Of a stretch of 64,000 bases of DNA, positions 24,259 through 33,093 are shown piece after piece (position 1 is the stretch's first letter; each line of letters opens with the position of its first letter). Below the pieces are notes generated by a model. It had not been told where the DNA came from and did not search any database. It saw only the letters and a program-made list of their open reading frames with translations. Source of the stretch: Streptomyces gossypii (GTDB lineage: Bacteria > Actinomycetota > Actinomycetes > Streptomycetales > Streptomycetaceae); contig NZ_JAJAGO010000020.1 of the NCBI RefSeq assembly GCF_025165795.1, positions 62,001 through 126,000 of the forward strand, in the 5' to 3' direction. Position numbers and translations under genes: made by a program.

Positions 24259-25845
24259 TCACCGTGGGTACGGTACGCCCCCACCCTCTCCCCTCCCGGT
24301 GCTCTCCTGCCGTGCGCCCTCCTCCTGCCGTCCGGTGCCCTCGTCCCGCAGTCCGAAGGTGGTGAAGGCGCTGCGCCGCGGCAGCGGGAACTGCTCTCCG
24401 CCCGTCACCGCGTTGAGGATCCGGGCGCTGCGGTACGCCGCGAGCCCCAGATCGGGAGCGCCGACGCCGTGCGTGTGCCGCTCCGCGTTCTGTACGTGCA
24501 CCGCGCCCCGCACCGACGGGTCGAGGACGATCCGGAACTCCTCGTCGATACGCGGGCGCCGCCTCGCGTCGCGCCGGATATGAGGATCGAGAGCCGACAG
24601 CAGCCCCTCGCAGGAACGTTCCCGGTAACCGGTCGCCAGCACCACCGCGTCCGTCACCAGCCGCGAGCGCGCGCCCTGCTCGGCGTGTTCGAGGTGCAGC
24701 TCCACCTGAGCCCGGCCGATCCGGCCCGCCGTACGGACCCCGACGCCCGGCGTCAGCACCGCGTCCGGCCAGCCGCCGCTCAGCGTGCGCTGGTACAGCT
24801 CGTCATGGATCGCCCCGAGGGTGCCGTGGTCGATCGCCTTGTGCAACTGGCCCTGGCGTGTGAGCAGGCCGTCCCGTACCTGCTCCGGCAGTCCGTGGAA
24901 GTAGCGGGCGTAGTCGGGGGTGAAGTGCTCCAGCCCCAGCTTGCTGTACTCCATGGGCGCGAACGCCGGGCTGCGGGTGACCCAGTGCAGCCCCTCCGCC
25001 CCGGCGGGGCGCCGCCGGAGCAGGTCCAGGAAGACCTCCGCGCCCGACTGGCCCGAGCCGACGACCGTCACATGGCCGGCGGCCAGCAGCCGTGCCCGGT
25101 GCGCCAGGTAGTCGGCCGAGTGCAGCACCGGCACCGTCGGCGCCTCCAGCAGCGGCCGCAGCGGTTCCGGTACGTGCGGGGCCGTGCCCACGCCGAGACA
25201 CAGGTTGCGCGCGTATGCACGGCCGCGCGCCTGGACCGTGCCGGAACCGGCGTGCAGCCGGGTGAAGTCCAGCTCGAACACGGCCCGCTCGGTGTTCCAG
25301 CGCAAGGCGTCGATCCGATGGCCGAAGTAAAGCCCCACCCCGCCGCCCCCGGCAGTGCCCGCAGCCCCACTGGTCCCGCCAGTTCGGTCGGCCGGATCGC
25401 CCGGGGCACCCGACCGCGTCGGGCGTGACTCCAGTTCCGTGCACACCCAGCGGCAGTACGCCTCGTACTCCGCCCGTGTGATGTGGAAGCGCTCCGCGAA
25501 GTAGAAGGGGAACAGCCGCTCCCGCGCCCGCAGATAGCGCAGGAAGGACCATGGGCTGGCCGGGTCGGCGAGGGAGACGAGGTCCGCCAGAAAGGGCACC
25601 TGGAGAGTGGCACCCTCGATCAGCAGGCCCGGATGCCAGGAGAACTCCGGCTGCTGTTCGAAGAACGCCGTACGCAGGCCGGGGACTCCGTGCGCGAGTG
25701 CGGCAAGTGACAGGTTGCACGGGCCGATGCCGATCCCGGCGAGATCGAGTGGACGGGCCCGGGGGACGGCCGAGTCGGCGGAGTGCACGTGTGCGGCGGC
25801 GGAGTGGGCCGGGCGAGGGGAGGGGGCCGCAGCAGCTGAGGTCAT
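24259..25845 (-). CDS. L-lysine/diamine N-hydroxylase, siderophore-type (DesB-like)
   Basis: A 528-residue flavin monooxygenase of the SidA/IucD/DesB group that N-hydroxylates lysine, ornithine or cadaverine using NADPH and oxygen. The FAD motif GIGIGPCNLSLAAL is at about residues 38-51, the NADPH motif VVGSGQSGAEVFLDLL is mid-chain, and the ATGYRERSC signature is near the end. A Gly/Ala-rich insert lies about a third of the way in, and both ends are longer than usual. The ATG at 25845 overlaps the stop of the decarboxylase gene (ATGA), so the pair is coupled. By analogy with desferrioxamine synthesis it would make N-hydroxycadaverine, but the acyltransferase and synthetase genes are not here. 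Confidence 0.85.
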   Translation of the reverse strand: MTSAAAAPSPRPAHSAAAHVHSADSAVPRARPLDLAGIGIGPCNLSLAALAHGVPGLRTAFFEQQPEFSWHPGLLIEGATLQVPFLADLVSLADPASPWSFLRYLRARERLFPFYFAERFHITRAEYEAYCRWVCTELESRPTRSGAPGDPADRTGGTSGAAGTAGGGGVGLYFGHRIDALRWNTERAVFELDFTRLHAGSGTVQARGRAYARNLCLGVGTAPHVPEPLRPLLEAPTVPVLHSADYLAHRARLLAAGHVTVVGSGQSGAEVFLDLLRRRPAGAEGLHWVTRSPAFAPMEYSKLGLEHFTPDYARYFHGLPEQVRDGLLTRQGQLHKAIDHGTLGAIHDELYQRTLSGGWPDAVLTPGVGVRTAGRIGRAQVELHLEHAEQGARSRLVTDAVVLATGYRERSCEGLLSALDPHIRRDARRRPRIDEEFRIVLDPSVRGAVHVQNAERHTHGVGAPDLGLAAYRSARILNAVTGGEQFPLPRRSAFTTFGLRDEGTGRQEEGARQESTGRGEGGGVPYPR

Positions 25846-27338
25846 CGCGGCGCAGGTCCTTCCCACCATCCCGTGTCATGCGGCTGCCCCGTGCCGTGGG
25901 TGCCCGCGGCATCCCGTACGAGCTTCAGCAGCGCGCTCAGATCACTGGGCTGGACATGCGGGTTGAGCAGCGTCGCCTTCAGCCACAGCCGGCCGTCCAG
26001 CGAGGCCCGGCCCAGCACCGCGCTGCCCTCCGTCAGCAGCCCGCGGCGGATTCCGGCCACCGTGCCGTCGCCGGCGCCCGCCGGGCGGAAGACCACCGTG
26101 GACAGCGTGGGCAGCGACCGCAGTTCGAACTCGGGGTCGGCCGCCACCAGGTCCGCGAGGCACTCCGCCGCCGCACACGTGCGCTCCACCAGATCGGCCA
26201 TTCCGCGTCGCCCCAGCGCCCGCAGGGTGACCGCTGTCTTCAGCACGTCCGGCCGCCGCGTGGTACGCAGTGAGCGCCCCAGCAGATCGGGGATTCCCGC
26301 CTCGCTGTCGTCGCCGGCGTTGAGGTAGTCCGCACGGTGGTCCAGCGGGCGCAGCGCCGCCCCGTCCGGGACGGCGAACAGCCCGGCGGCGACCGGCTGC
26401 CAGCCCAGCTTGTGCAGATCCAGCGTGACCGAATCCGCTTGCTCCACGCCCGCCAGCCGCTCCCGCAGCAGATCGCTGAACAGCAGCGGCCCGCCGTAGG
26501 CGGCGTCCACATGCAGCTGTGCGCCGTACCGGCGGGCGACGGTCGCGATCGCGGGCAGCGGGTCCAGGTCGCCCGCGTCCGTGGTGCCCGCCGTCGCCAC
26601 CACCAGATACCGGCCCGGTTCCGACGGGCGCGCGCCCGCCGCCTCCAGCGCCCGGGCCAGCGCGCCCGGGTTCAGCACTCCCCGGGGCGCCGGGACGGTC
26701 AGCGGCGCCGCGAGACCGAGCAGCCACGCCGCCCGGCGCACGCTGTGATGCGCGTTCTCCCCGCACACGACCCGCACGCCGGGACCGTGCCGCTCCCGTG
26801 ACAGCAGCACACCCAGCTGGTTCGACTCGGTGCCGCCGGTGGTCATGAGCGCGTCCGCCGCACCGCCCGGTCCGTAGACCAGACCGGCCAGCGCCGCGCA
26901 GGTCACAGCCTCCAGCTCGGAGGCGGCGGGTGCCTGGTCCCAGGAGTCCATCGAGGGATTCAGCGCGCTCGCGGCCAAGTCGGCGGCGACCGCCACCGCC
27001 AGCGGCGGACAGTGCAGATGTGCGGCACAGAGCGGGTCGGCGGGGTCCGCGGCGCCTTCGGCGAGCAGGCGCACCAGCGTCCGTAAAGCTGGGACCGGGC
27101 CAGTGCCCGACTCCGGCAGCGCGTCCGGCACCAGCGCGCGGACCCGCCTCGCCACCGCGGACGGGCCGCCGCGCGGCAGCGGGCCGCACCGCTCGCCCGC
27201 CCCCTCCGCGAGCGAGTCCAGCACCTCCGCGATCAGCGGACGCAGTACGGACGGCCCGGCGGTGCCGCCCGCGAGCAGACGGGCCCCTTCCAGGCCGGAT
27301 CTCCCGTTGCCAAAATCTTCAACGACGGACGCAGGCAT
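25842..27338 (-). CDS. PLP-dependent L-lysine/diamino acid decarboxylase (DesA-like)
   Basis: A 498-residue group II decarboxylase. The PLP lysine is Lys310 in TLDLHKLGW; VDAAYGGP supplies the cofactor aspartate, and MTTGGTESNQLG is the family glycine loop. It fits lysine decarboxylase DesA (cadaverine) or 2,4-diaminobutyrate decarboxylase; the hydroxylase downstream favours a siderophore role. The ATG at 27338 lies before clear similarity begins; the frame is open 66 codons further with low-complexity sequence. GGGGAGG is 12 bases away, rather far. A possible iron box lies some 270 bases upstream. Confidence 0.85.
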   Translation of the reverse strand: MPASVVEDFGNGRSGLEGARLLAGGTAGPSVLRPLIAEVLDSLAEGAGERCGPLPRGGPSAVARRVRALVPDALPESGTGPVPALRTLVRLLAEGAADPADPLCAAHLHCPPLAVAVAADLAASALNPSMDSWDQAPAASELEAVTCAALAGLVYGPGGAADALMTTGGTESNQLGVLLSRERHGPGVRVVCGENAHHSVRRAAWLLGLAAPLTVPAPRGVLNPGALARALEAAGARPSEPGRYLVVATAGTTDAGDLDPLPAIATVARRYGAQLHVDAAYGGPLLFSDLLRERLAGVEQADSVTLDLHKLGWQPVAAGLFAVPDGAALRPLDHRADYLNAGDDSEAGIPDLLGRSLRTTRRPDVLKTAVTLRALGRRGMADLVERTCAAAECLADLVAADPEFELRSLPTLSTVVFRPAGAGDGTVAGIRRGLLTEGSAVLGRASLDGRLWLKATLLNPHVQPSDLSALLKLVRDAAGTHGTGQPHDTGWWEGPAPR

Positions 27339-27782
27339 GGGCGGCGGGACCTCCCCTTCGGAGATTGGAGATCGGAGAGAGGGTGTCGCCGAAGTCTCCC
27401 CCGGCTTCGGCGGGGGACACCCCCGCCGTCGGACGCGTCCGAGCTGCCCGCCGGGCGGACGAGGACGGCCCGCCGCCTTGCGGCTGCACGCACCAGGCCC
27501 CTCGGCTTCACCGGCAGGCGGCGCCGCTGCGGGCACCGCCTGCCGACGAACACCACCCCCGCCGACGGCGTTCCCTTCACGACACCCCCGGGCTGTGCGG
27601 ACACGCCCCAGGCATACCTAAGCTACGCACGCCGCACGCCGCCGCCGCCGATGTGCGCGTTCTTTCGCCCGAAGGGGGTATCGGCGCAGGGGATCCGGGC
27701 CCTCCTCTGCTATACGCGCGGCTGCCCCGGCCGGTCACCGCAGCCGTGACAGAAGATCCGCCAAGGAGCCCCTGGCGCCGCG
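27339..27782. other. Upstream region of the desA-like gene
   Basis: About 440 bases without a supported gene. The only notable element is TTAGGTATGCCT (minus strand, 27611-27622), a partial match to the DmdR/IdeR iron box TTAGGTTAGGCT. Between it and the desA-like ATG lies a long, C-rich would-be leader. The right end is the region just after aminopeptidase N. Confidence 0.4.
27611..27622 (-). promoter_or_regulatory. Possible iron box (DmdR/IdeR half site)
   Basis: The minus strand reads CTTAGGTATGCCTGGG. TTAGGT is identical to the first half of the Streptomyces iron box and the next six bases are a partial match; the second inverted half is missing. It is upstream of a siderophore-type gene pair, where such control is expected, but the distance to the start codon is large. 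Confidence 0.3.
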
Positions 27783-30338
27783 TCAGCCTCGGGCAGGGCC
27801 AGGGCCAGGGCCAGTCCGGGCCTCCCGAACCGCCAGCGCACGGCGCAGGTCGTCCAGCTGGTCCGCGAGCTGCCGCCGCAGCGCGGGCGTGGGGCCGTCG
27901 GTGGCCAGGCATTCCGTGCCCCGCCGCACCGCGTCCTCGTCGATCACGAAGAACGGGAACGCCCAGTGGCCGATCGCCGCCGCGATCGAATCCCCGCGCC
28001 GGGCCGCCAGTTCGACCGCCGCGCCGTAGTAGCGGCCGACGTACTCCTCCAGCAGTGCGGCCTGCTCCGGCTGCCAGAACCCCTGTGCGGTGGCGGTGAC
28101 GAGGTACTTGGACAGCCGGTCGTCGGTGCCGAATATGGCGTCCCAGGCTGCCGCCTTGGCCGCCGCGTCCGGCAGCGCCGCACGGCACCGGGCCGCCCCC
28201 TCCTGCCCGGTCGCGCTCGGATCGGCCTCCAGCGCCGCGGCGATCTCCGGCTCGCCCACCGCGCCGAGCACCGAGAGCCGCCGCAGCACCCGCCAGGAGA
28301 GTTCCGGGTCCAGCGCCGGACCGCCCGGCACCGTGCCCGCCGCACGCCAGGCCAGCAGTTCGTCCGGAGCGGTCGCGCTGTCGGCGAACGTCCGCACCGC
28401 GGTGAGCCGGACGCCCGGTGCCGAGCCGCCCGCCGTACGCGCCAGCAGTTGGCGGCAGGTGTCCGCGATCGCGTCCAGCGCCTCGGTACGCGCCACGCCG
28501 CTCAGGAACCTGTCGGCGACCTGCGTGCGGGCGAAGGACAGCACGCCCTGCACCACCGCGTTGTCCGTCTCGGCCGGCAGGTGCGCCCGCATCGTCGCCA
28601 GATACTCGGCCGGTGCCAGCTCCGCGTCCCGCACCAAGTCCCGCGCCGCGTTCCACAGCACCCCGCGCGACAGCGGATCGGGAAGCCCAGAGAGACAGTC
28701 GCGGACGCTGCGCCAGGACTCGGCGTCCAGCCGGACCTTCGCGTACGTCAGATCGCCGTCGTTCAGCAGCACCAGGTCGGGGCGCGGGCCGTCCGCGGCG
28801 TGGGTGAGCGGGGCGCCGTCCTCAAAGAGGTCCTTCTCCAGCCGCTCCCGCAATACCAGACGGGCCGGGTCCGCGGGCGCCCGGTCGTAGAGTCCGACGG
28901 CCAGCCGGTGCGGGCGCCCGCCCTCGTGCCCGATCTCCAGCCACCACCGCCCGTCGGCCTCGCCGACGCGCGGAGTGAGGGTGTCGACGCCGGTGGTGCT
29001 CAGCCAGCGGGCGGCCCAGGCGTGCACATCGCGCTCGGTGGAGACGCGGGCGAGCGAGTCGAGGAAGTCGTGCAGGGTCGCGTTGCCGAACCGGTGCCGG
29101 GCGAAGTGCTCGTTGATACCGGCGAGGAAGGTCTTCTCGCCGAGCCAGGCGACGAGTTGGCGCAGCGCGCTGGCGCCCTTGGCGTACGAGATTCCGTCGA
29201 AGTTGAGCCGGGCGGCGGCCGTGTCCGGCACGTCGTCGGGGTCGGGGGCCACCGGGTGGGTGGAGCCGCGCTGGTCGGCGTCGTAGCCCCAGCCCTTGCG
29301 GGCCACCGCGAAGTCCGTCCAGGTACCGGTGAAACGCGTGGACTCGGCGAGGGTCTGGAAGCCCATGTACTCGGCGAACGACTCGTTCAGCCAGATGTCG
29401 TCCCACCAGCGCAGCGTGACCAGGTCGCCGAACCACATGTGCGCCATCTCGTGGGCGATGACCATGCCGCGGGTCTGCCGGTCCGTCTCGGTGATCGCCG
29501 AGCGGTGGATGAACTCGTCGCGGAAGGTGACGAGTCCGGGATTCTCCATCGCACCGGAGTTGAACTCCGGCACGAACGCCTGGTCGTAGGAGTCGAACGG
29601 GTAGGGCTCGTCGAAGAGCTCGTCGTAGCGGTCGAAGAGCCGCCGGGTGAGGTCGAACAGCTCGTCCGCGTCGGCGTCCAGGAACTCCCCGAGCGAGCGT
29701 CGCACGTGCAGGCCGAACGGCAGCCCGGCGTGCTCGGTGCGCACCGAGTGGTAGGGGCCGGCGGCCACGGCCATCAGATAGGTGCTGATCGGCGGGGTGG
29801 GCGCGCACTCCCAGTGGCCCTCGCCGGTCCGCTGGGCGATGCCGTTGCCCAGCACCGTCCACTCGGGCGGCGCGGTGACGGAGACCTGGAACACGGCCTT
29901 GAGGTCGGGCTGGTCGAAGCAGGCGAAGACGAGCGGCGCGTCGTCCATGCAGCACTGGGTGTACAGATAGGTGAGCCCGTCGGCGGGGTCGGTGAAGCGG
30001 TGCATGCCCTCGCCGACCCGCGAGTAGGGCATGTCCGCCTCGACGCGCAGCACGTGCTCGCCCGCCGGCAGCGCGGTCAGCGGCAGCCGGCCGTCCGCGA
30101 GGGAGGAGGCGGCCAGTGCCGCCCCGTCCAGTTCGGTGCCGTCCAGCTCGGCGCGGTGCAGCGTGTGCGGGCGCAGTTGCACGAAGGTGTCCGTTCCCGC
30201 CTCCCGAACGGTGAAACGGATCACGGTCGTGGAGCCGAAGACCTCGGCGCCACGGGTCAGATCGAGAGTGATCTCATACTGCTGGACGGTGAGGAGGCGG
30301 GCTCTGGTCTGCGCTTCATCGCGCGTCAGTACGGACAT
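27783..30338 (-). CDS. pepN: Aminopeptidase N (M1 family)
   Basis: An 851-residue zinc aminopeptidase that trims N-terminal residues from peptides in the cytoplasm. The substrate motif FNSGAMENPG precedes the zinc site H296-E297-x-x-H300 with Glu319 (in LNESFAEY) as third ligand. The long ERAP-like C-terminal helical domain is complete, and length is normal for the Streptomyces enzyme. The ATG at 30338 sits in a CATGGGCCCATG palindrome and has no Shine-Dalgarno site. The C-terminus ends in a Gly-Pro repeat. A tRNA-Leu gene lies just upstream on the same strand. Confidence 0.96.
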   Translation of the reverse strand: MSVLTRDEAQTRARLLTVQQYEITLDLTRGAEVFGSTTVIRFTVREAGTDTFVQLRPHTLHRAELDGTELDGAALAASSLADGRLPLTALPAGEHVLRVEADMPYSRVGEGMHRFTDPADGLTYLYTQCCMDDAPLVFACFDQPDLKAVFQVSVTAPPEWTVLGNGIAQRTGEGHWECAPTPPISTYLMAVAAGPYHSVRTEHAGLPFGLHVRRSLGEFLDADADELFDLTRRLFDRYDELFDEPYPFDSYDQAFVPEFNSGAMENPGLVTFRDEFIHRSAITETDRQTRGMVIAHEMAHMWFGDLVTLRWWDDIWLNESFAEYMGFQTLAESTRFTGTWTDFAVARKGWGYDADQRGSTHPVAPDPDDVPDTAAARLNFDGISYAKGASALRQLVAWLGEKTFLAGINEHFARHRFGNATLHDFLDSLARVSTERDVHAWAARWLSTTGVDTLTPRVGEADGRWWLEIGHEGGRPHRLAVGLYDRAPADPARLVLRERLEKDLFEDGAPLTHAADGPRPDLVLLNDGDLTYAKVRLDAESWRSVRDCLSGLPDPLSRGVLWNAARDLVRDAELAPAEYLATMRAHLPAETDNAVVQGVLSFARTQVADRFLSGVARTEALDAIADTCRQLLARTAGGSAPGVRLTAVRTFADSATAPDELLAWRAAGTVPGGPALDPELSWRVLRRLSVLGAVGEPEIAAALEADPSATGQEGAARCRAALPDAAAKAAAWDAIFGTDDRLSKYLVTATAQGFWQPEQAALLEEYVGRYYGAAVELAARRGDSIAAAIGHWAFPFFVIDEDAVRRGTECLATDGPTPALRRQLADQLDDLRRALAVREARTGPGPGPARG

Positions 30339-30481
30339 GGGCCCATGCTGCCGTACCCCCGGCCTGCGCGCACCGGGCCTTCCAAGTGGCTGGGAGCCTG
30401 TCGGGCGGCCTCGGTGACGCCTTACCGCGCCGCCGCACCGGAGGATCCGCTGGGGGAGGCCCCCAGCGCACCGTGAATGAG

Positions 30482-30565
30482 TGCCGGGTGCGGGATTCGA
30501 ACCCGCACGCCCTCTCGGGCAATCGATTTTGAGTCGATCATGTCTGCCCATTCCATCAACCCGGC
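30482..30565 (-). tRNA. tRNA-Leu (anticodon CAA)
   Basis: The minus strand folds as a class II tRNA. The acceptor arm is GCCGGGT/ACCCGGC with discriminator A. The anticodon stem ATCGA/TCGAT holds the loop CTCAAAA (anticodon CAA, reads UUG). The long variable arm is TGCCCGAGAGGGCG, and the T arm GCGGGTTCGAATCCCGC. CCA is not encoded. At 84 bases it is normal for tRNA-Leu. Confidence 0.96.
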
Positions 30566-30656
30566 CGGGACAGCTCGCCACGAGCATACCGTGCGCCGAG
30601 TACGGTCTGGAGGTAGGTAGGGTCGGAGTTCCCATCTGTGTTGAACGAGGAGCCCT

Positions 30657-31403
30657 GTGAGCACCCCGGACGCCCCCGAGCCCAGCCCGACGGCGCAGCC
30701 CGAAGCGAACCCCGCAGACCCCACCGCGGCGAGTCCTGCCGAGGGTCCCGCCGGGAGCGGTTCCGCAGCCGAGGAGGAGGGCGCACATGTGCCGCCGCAC
30801 ACGACGCGGGTCGTGATCGCGGAGGACGAGGCCCTCATCCGGATGGATCTGAAAGAGATGCTGGAGGAGGAGGGGTACACCGTCGTCGGCGAGGCCGGGG
30901 ACGGCCAGACGGCGATCGAGCTGGCCCGCGAGCACCGGCCGGACCTGTGCATCCTCGACGTGAAGATGCCGGTGCTGGACGGCATTTCGGCCGCGGAGCG
31001 GATCGCCGAGGAGAACATCGCACCGGTGCTGATGCTGACCGCCTTCTCGCAGCGCGAGCTGGTGGAGCGGGCGCGGGACGCGGGCGCCATGGCCTATCTG
31101 GTGAAGCCTTTCAGCAAAAGCGACATCGTTCCGGCCATCGAGATGGCGGTCTCGCGCTTCACAGAGTTGCGGGTGCTCACCCAGGAGGTGGCCGACCTCT
31201 CCGAACGGCTGGAGACGCGGAAGCTGGTGGACCGCGCGAAGTCGGTGCTGCAGACGCAGTACGGGCTGTCCGAGCCGGCCGCGTTCCGCTGGATCCAGAA
31301 GACGTCGATGGACCGTCGCCTGTCCATGCGGCAGGTCGCGGAGGCCGTGATCGAGGACGCCGAGGAGAAGAAGGCCGCCGCCGAGGAGAAGAAGCAGCGG
31401 TAA
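30657..31403 (+). CDS. ANTAR-domain response regulator (PdtaR-like)
   Basis: A 248-residue regulator. Residues 1-48 are a Pro/Ala/Glu-rich tail. The receiver domain spans about 51-165 with acidic Glu56/Asp57 and the phospho-acceptor Asp101 (LCILDVKMP), and KPFSK supplies the conserved lysine. The C-terminal ANTAR domain (about 180-238) reads LETRKLVDRAKSVLQTQYG and RRLSMRQVAEAVI. ANTAR proteins bind paired RNA hairpins and stop transcription termination, so this acts after transcription starts. No kinase gene is adjacent; actinobacterial PdtaR proteins pair with a separate PdtaS kinase. The GTG follows GAGGAG. A perfect 10-bp hairpin follows the stop. Confidence 0.93.
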   Translation: MSTPDAPEPSPTAQPEANPADPTAASPAEGPAGSGSAAEEEGAHVPPHTTRVVIAEDEALIRMDLKEMLEEEGYTVVGEAGDGQTAIELAREHRPDLCILDVKMPVLDGISAAERIAEENIAPVLMLTAFSQRELVERARDAGAMAYLVKPFSKSDIVPAIEMAVSRFTELRVLTQEVADLSERLETRKLVDRAKSVLQTQYGLSEPAAFRWIQKTSMDRRLSMRQVAEAVIEDAEEKKAAAEEKKQR

Positions 31404-31422
31404 CGGCCAGGCCGGTAAGCGT

Positions 31423-31445
31423 GGGCGGGCCGTCCCGGCCCGCCC
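31423..31445 (+). terminator. Perfect hairpin after the ANTAR regulator
   Basis: GGGCGGGCCG (31423-31432) pairs perfectly with CGGCCCGCCC (31436-31445) around a three-base loop, 20 bases after the stop codon. No T-run. Confidence 0.65.
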
Positions 31446-31757
31446 TGCCGCTCCTCCCGCCCCCGCCGCCCTCGTCCCGGTGAGGCGATTGCGCTGGTCA
31501 GCAGCTGTACGCGCGGGTGTGCCCGCAGGGTCTGCGGACGCTGGGTGATCTTCCCTGTTCGTCCGGTGGTCGGTCAGTAGTGTTCTGATTTCGGCGCATG
31601 TCTCAGGTCACAGGGCGATCACATCTGCACTCGGTGGGTATCTGGGGCCGCGCCCCTGGCAATAGATTCCGGCGCACACCGCACGAGCGTGTGGTCCGCG
31701 GCTCCGTGATCACCTGCGGGCGCCGCGATGGTCCCGGCTGGCCCAGGGGGTTCGACA
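31446..31757. other. Promoter and leader region of the liv operon
   Basis: About 310 bases with no supported gene; an open plus-strand frame from 31598 is a shadow of the binding-protein frame. The stretch around 31555-31640 is less GC-rich and is the likely promoter zone, but I cannot pick a convincing -35/-10 pair. Confidence 0.4.
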
Positions 31758-32918
31758 GTGGTTCGTACGAAGATCGCCAGAATAGGCATACCTGTGGTGG
31801 CGGGCGCGCTCCTGCTCACCGCTTGCGGTGGCGACGACAGCGGAGACGGCGGCGGCGGCGTCACCATCGGCTACCAGGGCCCGCTCTCCGGCGACAACGT
31901 CCAGTTGGGCGTGAACATGGAGTACGGCGTCAAGCTGGCCATCAAGGAGGCGAACGCCTCCGGCGACCTCGACTTCAAGATCAAGTACAAGGCCGTCGAC
32001 GACCAGGGTCTGCCGGAGAAGGCCACCGCCGCCGCGCAGAAGGCGATCGACGACCAGGACGTCAAGGCCGTCGTCGGCCCTGCCTTCTCCGGTCCGACCG
32101 ACTCCGCCTCGCCGCTCTACACCCAGGCCGGAATGGCAACGGTGTCACCGTCGGCGACCCGCCCCGACCTGACGGAGAAGGGCTACAAGAGCCTGCTGCG
32201 CGCGGTGCCCAACGACGCCTCCCAGGGCGCAGGCATGGCGGCGTACTTCGACAAGAAGACCGACGCCAAGAAGGTCATGATCGTCGACGACAAGACCGAC
32301 TACGGGGTCGGTCTTGCTGATGTCGCCGAGAAGGAACTGAAGGCCGTCGGCATCGAGGTGACGCGCACCAGCGCCCAGCAGAAGACCCCGGACTACAGCG
32401 CCACCGCCAAGAAGGTGGCGAACTCCAAGGCGGACGGCCTCATTTACGCGGGCTATTACCAGGACGCCGGACCCTTCGCGAAGAAGATCAAAGAAGCCGG
32501 TTTCGACGGCATCATGATGTCGGACGACGGCACCAAGGACGACCAGTTCCTCAAGCTGGCCGGAAAGTCCGCCGAGGGCTGGTACCTCACCTGCCCGTGC
32601 ACCGACCCGAACGTGGACGCGAAGACCAAGAAGTTCGCGGCGGATTACAAGAAGGAGTACAAGGAAGCCCCCGGCACGTATTCGGCCGAGTCCTACGATG
32701 TCACCAACATGATCATCGAGGAGCTGAAGAAGGCGGGCCCCGACGTGGAGCGCCAGGCGCTCGCCGACGCACTCGCGAAGGCCGAGTACAAGGGCCTCAC
32801 GAAGACGTTCTCCTTCGACGACAAGGGCAACCTCAAGAAGCAGGCGATCTTCCTGTACCAGGTGAAGAGCGGGAAGATCGAGTACCAGGGGAGCATCGAA
32901 GAGCTGACGGCCAGCTGA
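31758..32918 (+). CDS. livJ: Branched-chain amino acid ABC transporter substrate-binding lipoprotein
   Basis: A 386-residue Leu/Ile/Val-type binding protein. The signal peptide RTKIARIGIPVVAGALLL ends in a lipobox with Cys23 (LTAC), followed by an Asp/Gly-rich linker. The mature domain starts VTIGYQGPLSGDN, and VVGPAFSGPTDSASPLYTQ forms part of the ligand cleft. It captures branched-chain amino acids for the LivHMGF importer downstream. The GTG at 31758 follows AGGGGG; upstream in-frame codons are unlikely. Lysine is more frequent than in neighbouring genes, usual for secreted binding proteins. A long hairpin separates it from livH. Confidence 0.93.
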   Translation: MVRTKIARIGIPVVAGALLLTACGGDDSGDGGGGVTIGYQGPLSGDNVQLGVNMEYGVKLAIKEANASGDLDFKIKYKAVDDQGLPEKATAAAQKAIDDQDVKAVVGPAFSGPTDSASPLYTQAGMATVSPSATRPDLTEKGYKSLLRAVPNDASQGAGMAAYFDKKTDAKKVMIVDDKTDYGVGLADVAEKELKAVGIEVTRTSAQQKTPDYSATAKKVANSKADGLIYAGYYQDAGPFAKKIKEAGFDGIMMSDDGTKDDQFLKLAGKSAEGWYLTCPCTDPNVDAKTKKFAADYKKEYKEAPGTYSAESYDVTNMIIEELKKAGPDVERQALADALAKAEYKGLTKTFSFDDKGNLKKQAIFLYQVKSGKIEYQGSIEELTAS

Positions 32919-32939
32919 GCGCGGGGCCGGCCCCGGCCT

Positions 32940-32991
32940 GACGGTGCGGTGCGCCTGACCCCCGGCCCGGGGGTCACCGCGCCGCACCGTC
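32940..32991 (+). terminator. Large hairpin between livJ and livH (attenuator-like)
   Basis: The outer arms GACGGTGCGG and CCGCACCGTC pair, then GCGC/GCGC, then TGACCCCC/GGGGGTCA close on a short GC loop: about 22 paired bases in 52. It lies 22 bases after the binding-protein stop, inside an operon. Such hairpins usually let the binding protein be made in excess over the membrane parts, by partial termination or by protecting the 3' end of its mRNA. Confidence 0.65.
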
Positions 32992-33093
32992 CGGCGCGCC
33001 GGACCGCAGTTCCGCCCGCCCGCTCCTGTCCCCGGCCGCCCCGGCACGCCCGCCCGGCCGGCACGGACACTCATCCCCAAGGAAGTCAGTTCG

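Noticed and set aside
30657..31403. Two-component system with an adjacent kinase
   Set aside because: No histidine kinase gene lies next to this response regulator; ANTAR regulators of this type usually have an unlinked kinase.
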